Assembly (NCBI RefSeq): GCF_001618425.1
Contig: NZ_BDCU01000017.1
Span: forward strand, 434,001 to 498,000
Source of the DNA: Nocardia fusca NBRC 14340
GTDB taxonomy: Bacteria > Actinomycetota > Actinomycetes > Mycobacteriales > Mycobacteriaceae
Direction: 5' to 3'
DNA: 64,000 nucleotides
This document shows positions 41,026 to 50,600 of this stretch, in pieces. The notes beneath the pieces were generated by a model, which did not search any database, was not told the DNA's origin, and saw only the letters and a list, made by a program, of their open reading frames with translations. Both the position numbers and the translations under genes were made by a program. Every line of letters begins with the position of its first letter. Within the stretch, counting starts at the first letter, position 1.

Positions 41026-41055
41026 GCCCCGACCGGTAACCGGTGGGAGCGGGGC
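41026..41055 (-). promoter_or_regulatory. interrupted hairpin between glnB and glnD
   Basis: In the minus-strand RNA an outer stem (GCCCCG with CGGGGC) encloses an inner stem ACCGG-UUA-CCGGU. It lies in the 98-bp spacer between glnB stop and glnD start and could weaken transcription or protect the upstream amt-glnB message. Confidence 0.35.
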
Positions 41056-41103
41056 CGCGTTGTCGTTGTGCACCCGCCGGCGCGCTCGATGCGCGCGGGG
41101 GGT

Positions 41104-42749
<1,646 letters not shown>

Positions 42750-42822
42750 CAGTTTCCTCCCTCATCCTCTGGCCCGCCGCTCACGCGACATCGGGCCCGC
42801 TACTGAAGGGTGCTCACTCGGT

Positions 42823-42860
42823 GTTTCATCCGTGACGCCCAGGTGTTTCACCTAGGTGAA
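42823..42860 (-). promoter_or_regulatory. GlnR-like operator upstream of amt
   Basis: Read on the minus strand: TTCAC-6 bases-GAAAC (42860-42845), then 6 bases, GCGTC, 6 bases and a second GAAAC (42827-42823). The two GAAAC half-sites are exactly 22 bp apart, the period of the actinobacterial GlnR consensus gTnAc-n6-GaAAc-n6 repeated. The first site is a good match; the gTnAc part of the second deviates. Confidence 0.7.
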
Positions 42861-42946
42861 TGGATCACGCCCCAATGTTTCGGGTGTGTTGCGCACGCTG
42901 TGCGGAGGTTTCCGGACCGCTGTGCGACACGCCGAAGCCGCAGGAT

Positions 42947-44551
42947 CTAGCCCAGCAGTGCGTCGACGAAGGCCGAGGGTTCGAACGGCGCCAGATCGTC
43001 GGCGCCCTCGCCCAGACCCACGAGTTTGACCGGTACGCCCAGTTCGTGCTGGATCTGGAAGACGATTCCGCCCTTGGCGGTGCCGTCCAGCTTGGTCAGT
43101 ACGACACCGCTGATATCCACTACTTCCGCGAAGATACGGGCCTGCGCGAGACCGTTCTGGCCCACCGTGGCGTCGAGTACGAGCAGTACCTCGTCCACCG
43201 AGGCCTTCTTCTCCACCACGCGTTTGACCTTGCCCAGTTCGTCCATGAGTCCGGTCTTGGTGTGCAGCCGGCCGGCGGTGTCGATCAGGACCGCATCCAC
43301 ACCGGCGTCGATACCGGTGGAGACGGCGTCGAACGCGACGGAGGCCGGATCGGCGCCCTCCCGACCGCGCACGGTGTCCGCGCCGACCCGCTCACCCCAG
43401 GTCTGCAACTGATCGGCCGCCGCGGCACGGAAGGTGTCCGCGGCGCCGAGCAGCACCCGGCGCCCATCGGCGACCAGTACCCGGGCGAGTTTGCCGGTGG
43501 TGGTCGTCTTCCCGGTGCCGTTCACGCCGACCACGAGCAGGATCGATGGATGGTCGGCGTGCGGCAGCGCGCGCACCGAACGGTCCAGCTCCGGCCGCAG
43601 CGATTCGATCAGCACCTCGCGCAGCACCGTCCGCGCGTCCTCGGCAGTGCGGACACTGCGGGCGGCCATTTCCTCGCGCAGCCGTTCCACGATGACCGTC
43701 GTGACCGCGGTACCGATATCGGCCAGTACCAGGGTGTCCTCGACCTCTTCCCAGGAATCCTCGTCCAGGTCACCACCGCCGAGCAGGCCCAGCAGGCTCT
43801 TACCGACCGCGTTCTGCGATCGCGACAACCGGCCGCGTAGCCGGGTCAGCCGCCCCGAAGTCGGCGCGATCTCCTCGACCTCCGGGACCAGATGGGCTCC
43901 GGCGGCGGTATCGGGGGCCACCACCGCGGGCTCGGCACCTGCCTCGGCGGGTGCGCTCGCCTGCTCGGCCGTCGGCTCGGCCGCGGCAGGGCCCGGGGAC
44001 GGGGGGACCTCGTCGGCGCCGGTCTCGGTTACCGGTTCGGTGGTGGCGGCACCCGTAGGCCCGGTGGTCGCCGCGTCCGCCGGTGCAGTCGAGGGCGTCT
44101 CCGTTGCGTCGGGCGAGACCGTATCGGTCCCGTCGACGGTGGCCCCCCCGGACTCCGCTGCGGTCGTCTCGGTGTCGACGGTATCGGTCTCGGGCAGCGG
44201 TACATCGGTGATCCCGCGGCGCGGAGCGTCCCGCGGGACGGCGGCGTCGTCGCCGATATTGGGCTGACCCTCCACATCGGTCCGCTCAGTGGGACTCGGA
44301 GCCGCCGGTTCCGCGGGGCTCGGCCCCGGCGGTGCGGGGGCGGTGGTGGCACCCCGGCCGCCCTGGCTGAACGAGAATCCACCTGCCGCCTGATACCCGC
44401 CCGACCGGTCGGTCAGCTCTTCCTTCTCCGCCGGCGCCGTCAGCGAGATCCGGCCACGCTTGTACCGGACGAAACCGGCCACGAGCGCGACCAGCAGTAC
44501 GGCGGCGATCACTGCGATCAGAATCCAGGCTTGCGCACTCACGCCGACCAT
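42947..44551 (-). CDS. ftsY: signal recognition particle receptor FtsY
   Basis: 534 residues. N-terminal membrane helix (ILIAVIAAVLLVALVAGFV) followed by a ~200-residue disordered acidic Ala/Thr/Pro/Glu-rich linker, then the NG domain: GVNGTGKTTTTGKLARVL (Walker A), DTAGRLHTKTGLMDEL, TKLDGTAKGG and the C-terminal GLGEGADDLAPFEP. GTPase partner of Ffh. ATG at 44551 touches the ribosome binding site GGAAGG, so the GTG at 44542 is perhaps the true start. In M. tuberculosis smc lies immediately upstream; here it is 9 kb away. Confidence 0.95.
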   Translation of the reverse strand: MVGVSAQAWILIAVIAAVLLVALVAGFVRYKRGRISLTAPAEKEELTDRSGGYQAAGGFSFSQGGRGATTAPAPPGPSPAEPAAPSPTERTDVEGQPNIGDDAAVPRDAPRRGITDVPLPETDTVDTETTAAESGGATVDGTDTVSPDATETPSTAPADAATTGPTGAATTEPVTETGADEVPPSPGPAAAEPTAEQASAPAEAGAEPAVVAPDTAAGAHLVPEVEEIAPTSGRLTRLRGRLSRSQNAVGKSLLGLLGGGDLDEDSWEEVEDTLVLADIGTAVTTVIVERLREEMAARSVRTAEDARTVLREVLIESLRPELDRSVRALPHADHPSILLVVGVNGTGKTTTTGKLARVLVADGRRVLLGAADTFRAAAADQLQTWGERVGADTVRGREGADPASVAFDAVSTGIDAGVDAVLIDTAGRLHTKTGLMDELGKVKRVVEKKASVDEVLLVLDATVGQNGLAQARIFAEVVDISGVVLTKLDGTAKGGIVFQIQHELGVPVKLVGLGEGADDLAPFEPSAFVDALLG

Positions 44552-44718
44552 CCTTCCAGAGCGGTACCGAGCGGTAGGTTACCCGGCCCGGCCCGCGCGG
44601 CGACGGCCCGCACCCGCTGCCGCACACCCGGCACATTCCCAGCTCAGCCCCGCGAACACGGCCGATGAGATTTCTTGTCCTGCGGAACTTCTCGCGACAG
44701 GCCAATAGGATCGGCGAT

Positions 44719-45108
44719 GTGACCGATCGAAACGTGCTTGGGGGTCCGCTACAAGAGTGCGGCACCGATCCTCTGACCGGGTTCTACCGGGACGGCTGCT
44801 GCAGCACCGGCCCGGAGGACCTGGGCAGCCATACCGTGTGCACGGTCGTCACAGCAGAGTTCCTCGAGCATCAGGCGTCCATCGGAAACGATCTGAGCAC
44901 GCCTCGTCCGGAGAACAATTTCCCCGGACTCCAGCCGGGGGACAGATGGTGTGTCGTGGCCGTGCGCTGGTTACACGCGCACGAGGACGGTGTCGCCGCA
45001 CCGGTGGTGCTGGCGGCGACCCATGAGAATGCCCTGGAAGTGATCGCTATGGAAATCCTGCGCAAATACGCGGTCGACGTACCCGACGACGTCAGCGACC
45101 TGCTCTGA
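44719..45108 (+). CDS. DUF2237 family protein
   Basis: 129 residues from GTG 44719 (AGGA 8-9 bp upstream; in-frame ATG at 44665 is also possible but adds residues without homology). Almost the entire length matches the DUF2237 signature: RNVLGGPLQECGTDPLTGFYRD, CCSTGPEDLGSHTVC, FPGLQPGDRWCVVA and VVLAATHENALE. Four conserved Cys and two His could bind a metal. No enzymatic function is established. Divergent from ftsY, 167 bp away. Confidence 0.9.
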   Translation: MTDRNVLGGPLQECGTDPLTGFYRDGCCSTGPEDLGSHTVCTVVTAEFLEHQASIGNDLSTPRPENNFPGLQPGDRWCVVAVRWLHAHEDGVAAPVVLAATHENALEVIAMEILRKYAVDVPDDVSDLL

Positions 45109-45608
45109 TGCGGGCGGGCAGTGCCGAGAAGCGCTTTCCCGCTCATCGGGAGAGTTGCCGCCACGTGCCTTCCGTGCGGGTCGGCTGAGCCCGGCGACCG
45201 TTTCCCTCGGCCGGTGATCCAGTCGAATGCCCGCGCGGCGTGCCACGTTGGTGGTTGTCCGGTGCCGCCCCGTAGCAGAACAGAACATCCTTGGGCGGCC
45301 GCCGACCAGCGGGGGCAGCGACCTCAAATCTCCGCAAAGAACGCGCTCGACGGCGTTCGATGGCACTCGCGTCTGACAAGATCGACTTGCGCCGTGATCC
45401 GAATACCTGAGCAACCAGCGCACTGCTGAACTGCACGTTCATCAGTCGCCGAAGTCTGTATACACCGGTGTCCAGGGGCGGCGCCACTCGCGGTAGTGCC
45501 GAACTCTCGAGCCGGATCCACGACGCGCCCTTCCGTCCACCGCGCGACGGCCCCGGCATGCTCTCGTCGTGGCCACTCGCGGGACTTCGCGTCCACAAGG
45601 AGAACGAA
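45109..45608. other. 500-bp stretch without a convincing gene
   Basis: Base composition is less GC-rich than the flanks and the frames in it lack codon bias and homology. It may hold the promoter of the 77-residue secreted protein gene. It looks like decayed DNA, but I cannot identify a parent sequence. Confidence 0.5.
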
Positions 45609-45842
45609 ATGCAGCGAATGATCGGTATTGCGTTGAGCACCGCGGTCCTGGGGCTCGGAGGGCTCCTCGCCACCGCAGCACCGGCCGAGGCCGACAAGTG
45701 GCGGCCGGAGGGGTCGTACAACAGCGAGGGAGCGTGCAAGAACGCCGGAAACCGACTCCTCGACATGGCCTCGTCCGGCGTGAGCTACTACCAGTGCCGG
45801 AAGGGCGGGCACGGACAGCCCTGGGTCCTCTGGGTGAAGTGA
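45609..45842 (+). CDS. small secreted protein, unknown function
   Basis: 77 residues. AAGGAG 6 bp before ATG 45609 fixes the start. A Sec signal peptide (MQRMIGIALSTAVLGLGG then LLATAAPAEA) is cut after about residue 29. The mature ~47 residues (DKWRPEGSYNSEGACKNAG...YYQCRKGGHGQPWVLWVK) hold two cysteines and many aromatics, a pattern of short secreted actinobacterial proteins in which the YxxxxxC...W end is common. Possibly a small surface-binding or bacteriocin-like peptide, but nothing proves this. Confidence 0.7.
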   Translation: MQRMIGIALSTAVLGLGGLLATAAPAEADKWRPEGSYNSEGACKNAGNRLLDMASSGVSYYQCRKGGHGQPWVLWVK

Positions 45843-46273
45843 GATCGTGGCCGCGAACCGCGGTGCGGTCGGCGGCGAACCGTGTTCCCCAGTGCTACGC
45901 GTCGGGGTTCCGGTAGTAATCGCACGAAAACAACGACAAATGGCGTGACCAGCGGTTATGTCCCCGTAATGGCTCGGGCTGCGGAGGAGAAGACCGCAAG
46001 GGCTGATCGTGCCAGCGAATTCTGATGTCGTTCATCGATGGATCCCGTCGGCACCAGCCGCCGGGTCGGGCAGATCCGATCGGTGAATTCTGGCGGCACT
46101 GCGGTCGGGCAAACAGCCGGGACTTCCTTTCTCGACGCGTAAAACGATCACCGCCGCAACCATGATCCCCCGACGTGAGCCTGGCCGACCGCGTCGAGGA
46201 ATGCAGCGCAGACGTGCCACCATCGGCGCGGCTTTTCGCGCGCTACCGTCGAGACCAGCGCAGGTGAGGCAGT
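45843..46273. other. 431-bp stretch without a gene
   Basis: Contains several AT-richer segments (for example around 45915-46030) compared with the core genome. No homology, repeat or RNA structure recognised. Confidence 0.5.
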
Positions 46274-46882
46274 CTATAGGCTTGGCCCACTCGCACGACT
46301 CGCGTCTCCGCGCTGCGTCGCTGCCCAGTCGCGGATCGCAGCGACGAACTCCTCGGGCGCGTCGGACTCCACATATGTGCCGGCGCCCTCCACGATCACG
46401 GTCTTGTGGTTGGTGAACGTCGCTTCCAGGCGCTCACGCTCGTGGCGACGGAATGCGATGTCGGCGTCACCCCACACAATCAGTGTCGGCAGGTGGGCGA
46501 TACCGGCAAGCCCCGCCTCGACCTCGGCGAAGAAGTCCCGGCTGGCGAGAACCCGGCCGGGGAGCACGGCGGAAGCCTGGCGCCGTTCGGGGGTGTTCAG
46601 CGCCTGGCTGTAATGGGTCATCTCGGCCACGGTCGGCTTCCGCCGTCGGTGGCCTGTGGGGATGAACGCGTTGACAAGGAGGTTCAGCCGCCGGACCAGG
46701 AAGCGGATCGGGAGCCCGCCGACGATGCGACCGAAGGCCTCGAAGTGGAGGATGCCGTTGACGGGCCAGGCCCATGTGTTGGCGAGCACCAGCCGATCGA
46801 AGAGGTCCGGCCGCCGCTGCACGGCCGCCAGACCGATCATGCCGCCCCAGTCCTGCCCGACCAGCGTGACGCCATCGAGACC
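46274..46882 (-). pseudogene. alpha/beta-hydrolase remnant (haloalkane dehalogenase-like), 5' end deleted
   Basis: The C-terminal ~200 residues of an alpha/beta-hydrolase fold. Homology begins at LDGVTLVGQDWGG, where the nucleophile elbow GQDWG has Asp as in haloalkane dehalogenases, and runs to the C-terminus (LIVWGDADIAF, PEEFVAAIRDWA). The ~100 N-terminal residues with the oxyanion-hole HGxP motif are missing. Upstream the frame continues only as the antisense of another gene. The catalytic His expected in GAGH is Thr here (GAGTYVESDAPEE), so the remnant cannot be an active hydrolase. Its 5' boundary abuts the HxlR remnant at about 46870-46890. Confidence 0.75.
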
Positions 46883-47365
46883 GAGCTCGCCGACCGGCTT
46901 CGCGACCTCGAGGCCGCGGGCGTGGTCGAGCGGCGTTTGACGGGCGAGGGCAGCGTAGTCGAGTACGCGCTTACCCCGTGGGGTGCCGAGCTGCGCCAGC
47001 CGATCGAGAGCCTGATCCGCTGGTCCACCCCGTTGATGGTCCCCGGCCCCGCCGACAGTGACGCCTTCCGCCCCGAGTGGCTCGCCCTCGCACTCCCGGC
47101 CCTGCTCGACACCCGGGTCGAGGTACGTTCCTCGGCGACGGTCGGTCTCGAGATCGGCGACCTGCCCCTCCAGCTCCGCGCGACGCGCTCGGGCTTCGAG
47201 GTCGGCCAGTATGACGGCCACAGCCTCGACGCCACCGTCCGCGCCAACCCCGCCGCCGTCCTCGGCCTCGCCGCCGGAGCCTTCACCCTCAGCGATGCTC
47301 GTGCCTTCGGGCTGGTCGAGATCGACGGCGACGAGTCCGTCGTCCGCACCGTCTTCGCCGCCTGA
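46883..47365 (+). pseudogene. HxlR-type winged-helix regulator remnant, 5' end deleted
   Basis: About 160 C-terminal residues of an HxlR-family regulator. It begins with ELADRLRDLEAAGVVERR and EYALTPWGAELRQPIESL, the recognition-wing part of the winged helix, followed by the ~95-residue C-terminal domain seen in actinobacterial members (VGLEIGDLPLQLR...FGLVEIDGDESVVRTVF). The first ~55 residues including the first helices of the HTH are missing; upstream the frame is only the antisense of the hydrolase remnant, without start or ribosome binding site. In intact loci such regulators are divergent from the hydrolase they control. Confidence 0.72.
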
Positions 47366-47652
47366 CTGAGCCGCTCCGCCAGTTGACCCGGGAAGTGTGT
47401 TGAGCACCCAGACTTGGCTGCTGTGCTCGTGCACTTTGTCGCGCGCGGCAGGCTACCGAGCCCTGGTGTGCCCGAGAACCTCACGGCGATGAGCGCTGAC
47501 CAGCGGTTGGCGTGGTGCTTATGCGCGCCGTCGCCGTATCGCCGCGACGATCCCCGGGCGCGCAGGTGCGGTAGTACCGCCCGCGGGACCTTACCTGCGA
47601 ACGCATAGGATAGCCTATCCTTTTGCGTTGACAGGAAGTTTGAGAACCGACG
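47366..47652. promoter_or_regulatory. leader region of the NRPS gene
   Basis: 287 bp with no gene I can support. The only clear element is the iron-box-like palindrome at 47605-47623. A weak GGAAG at 47634-47638 lies 14 bp before the ATG, an unusually long spacing for a ribosome binding site. Confidence 0.5.
47605..47623 (+). promoter_or_regulatory. IdeR/DtxR iron-box-like palindrome
   Basis: ATAGGATAGCCTATCCTTT contains the perfect inverted repeat AGGATAG-C-CTATCCT (47607-47621). It matches the 19-bp IdeR consensus TTAGGTTAGSCTAACCTAA at 14 positions, including TAGG, TAGCCTA and CCT in the core. It covers a possible -10 element TAGGAT and ends 29 bp before the NRPS ATG, a repressor position. 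Suggests repression by Fe-loaded IdeR. Confidence 0.65.
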
Positions 47653-50600
47653 ATGCCTGCATCCCCGGAGTCCAGGTGGCCGCTCACCACGGCCCAGCGC
47701 GAAGTCTGGCTGGCCCAGCAGATGCACGGCCTGGTACCTCTGGCAATCGCCCAGTTCATCGATGTGCGCGGTCCACTCGACCGCGACGCCTACACCGCCG
47801 CCGGGCGGCAGGCCGCCCGCGAACTCGGCATTTACCTGCGCATCGACATCGACAGCGACGGCATGCCCTGGCAGCAGCCGGAATTCGACCACTACGACGA
47901 TGTCGGTTTCGTCGATCTGAGCACCGAACCCGATCCGCGGGAGGCTGCGCTCGGATGGATGCGGGCACACCAGCGCACCCCGCTGGATATCACCGTCGAC
48001 CCGCCTCTGTGCTCGACCGTCCTGCGTATCGGCCCTCAACACCACTACGTCTACACCCGGGCCCATCACTTGATGCTGGACGGTTACGGCGCAGCGCGGC
48101 TGGCACACCGGCACGCCGAACTGTACGAACAGTTGCTCGCGGGCGCAGCCCCTCCGGAATCCGAGCCGGGCACACCGGAGCCGCTCCTGGCGGCGGACCG
48201 GGCCTACCGCGCATCGGAGCGGTTCGAGAAGGACCGGCGCTATTGGTCGCAGCGTGCTGCCGATCTACCCGATCCGAGCACACTGGCGGTTCGCCCGGGG
48301 GAACCCGCGGCGTATTCGGTGGTCGTCGGGACCGATCTGACTCCCGACCGGGTCGCCACACTGGATCATGCCGCGGCCGGAGCCGGAACGGCCACGGTGC
48401 TGGTCGCGGCTTTCGGTGCCTATCTGGCCCGGGTGAGCGGCACCGCGGAAGTGACCCTGACCCTGCCGGTGGCCGCACGCACGACCGCCGCACTGCGCCG
48501 CACCGCCGGGCTGGTGAGCAATATCGTCCCCGTGCGACTGGCTGTTGCGGCCACCGCTCGGTTGGGAGAACTGGTGGCCGTGGCGCGTACGGAAATCGGT
48601 GGTGCACTACGCCATCAGCGTTATCGGGGCGAGGACATCGTCCGGGACGTGGTACCGGGCGCGCACCTCGGCACGCGGGATTTCGGTCCTGCTGTCAACA
48701 TCATGAACTTCGAGTCGACCGTCGATCTCGGACCAGCCCGGGCCACCTTGCATCTGCTCGGCACGGGTCCGGTGCCGGATCTGGCGTTCAATATCTATCC
48801 CGGCTCCAGTAATGGGCTGCGTATCGAGTTCGAGGCGAACCCGCACCGATACACCCACACCGAACTGGCCGCACACCATGCCCGTTTCCTGCGACTTCTC
48901 ACCCATCTGGGCGCTGGTCGCCCGGTGGGCGAATTCGACCTCCTCGACGCCGGAGAGGCCGCTGCGCTGGTGCCGTGGCACGGCCCGGCGGGCGGTCCGA
49001 TCGTTGCGCTGGCGGGTCTCATCGCGGCGGCGGTACAGCGCAATCCCGACGGAACAGCGGTCGTCCACGGCGAGCGCCGCTGGACCTACCGCGAATTCGA
49101 CCTCCGCACCGACCGCTTGGCGCGCGAGCTGATCGCCGCCGGGGTGGGTCCGGAAACCCTGGTGGCCACCGTGCTGGAGCGATCCGCCGAATCGGTGGCG
49201 GCGGTATGGGCGGTCGCGAAGGCCGGCGCCGCTTTCGTCCCGGTCGATCCGACATATCCGCAGGACCGTGTCGATTACCTACTGGCCGACAGCGGCGCCG
49301 GGATCGCGCTCACCACCGCGGAACACGCTGACCGGGTCCCCGCCGGTATCCGGGTCCTACGGGTGGAGGCAGCGCTCACCGAAGCCCTCGAGGCGAGCCG
49401 CGGTCCGGTGACCGATGCCGAGCGGACGACGCCACTGTCCCCCACGCATCCCGCCTATCTCATCTACACCTCCGGTTCTACCGGCCGCCCGAAAGGTGTG
49501 GTCGTAACGCACGGCGGTCTGGCCAATCTCGCGGCCGAACGACACGATCGATTCGGTCTGCGCCCCGGCACGGTGACAGTGCATCACGCCTCACCTGGTT
49601 TCGACATGGCCGTCGGTGAACAACTGTTTGCGCTGTCCGGTAGCGCCACTCTGGTCGTCGCGCCACGCTACGCGGTGGCCGGATCGGAATTGGCGGAGCT
49701 GATTCGCCGGGAACGAGTGACACACGCGATCATCACACCGGCAGTACTGGCCACCCTGGACCCTCGTGATGTACCCGAGCTGAAGGTGTTGGCTGTCGGC
49801 GGCGAAGCCGTCCGAGGCGATCTGGTGGACAAGTGGGCCCCCGGCCGGCGCATCCGCAACGGCTACGGCCCCACCGAGGCCACCGATATCGCCACCCTTG
49901 CCGAACTCGTCGCGGGTGAGCCGGTGACGATCGGTGCCCCGCTGCGGGGATTTCACGCGCTGGTCCTGGACACTCGGCTACGCCCTGTTCCGCCCGGCGT
50001 GCTCGGTGAGCTGTACCTCGGCGGTCCCGCGCTCGCCCGGGGCTACCACGGCCGTCCCGGACTCACCGCCGGCCGGTTCGTCGCCGATCCCTTCGGCCCG
50101 CCGTCCGGACGGCTCTATCGCACCGGCGATCTGGTGTCGATTTCAGCGGGTTCGCCGCCCGCCCTGGTTTACCACGGCCGGGGTGACTCCCAGATCAAGG
50201 TGCGCGGTCACCGTATCGAACCGGGAGAGATCGAAGCCGCGTTGACCGCGCTGACCGGTATCGCACGCGCCGCGGTGACCGCGCACACCGATGAGCGGAC
50301 CGGTACACACCTGGTCGCCTACCTGGTGGCCGAACCGGACGCACGGATCGACAGCAGCAGCGTCCGGGCAGAGATGGCTCGCCGCCTCCCGTCCCATCTG
50401 CGGCCTGCCGCCTACGAGGTGCTGGACACGCTGCCGCTGACCGCCCATGGGAAGCTCGACCACCGGCGGCTTCCCGCGCCCGTTTTCGGTCACACTCGGT
50501 ACCGGGCTCCGTCGGGCACCGCCGAGGAGTTGGTCGCGGCGGTGTTCGCCGAGGTGCTGGCGGTGACACGGCCGGTGGGCGCGGGCGACGATTTCTTCGC

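Noticed and set aside
46406..47365. 319-codon plus-strand frame as one intact regulator gene
   Set aside because: Only the last ~160 codons match the regulator family; the first half is antisense to the hydrolase remnant.
46274..47434. 386-codon minus-strand frame as one intact hydrolase gene
   Set aside because: Only residues after the junction near 46880 match the hydrolase family; the N-terminal half is antisense to the regulator remnant.
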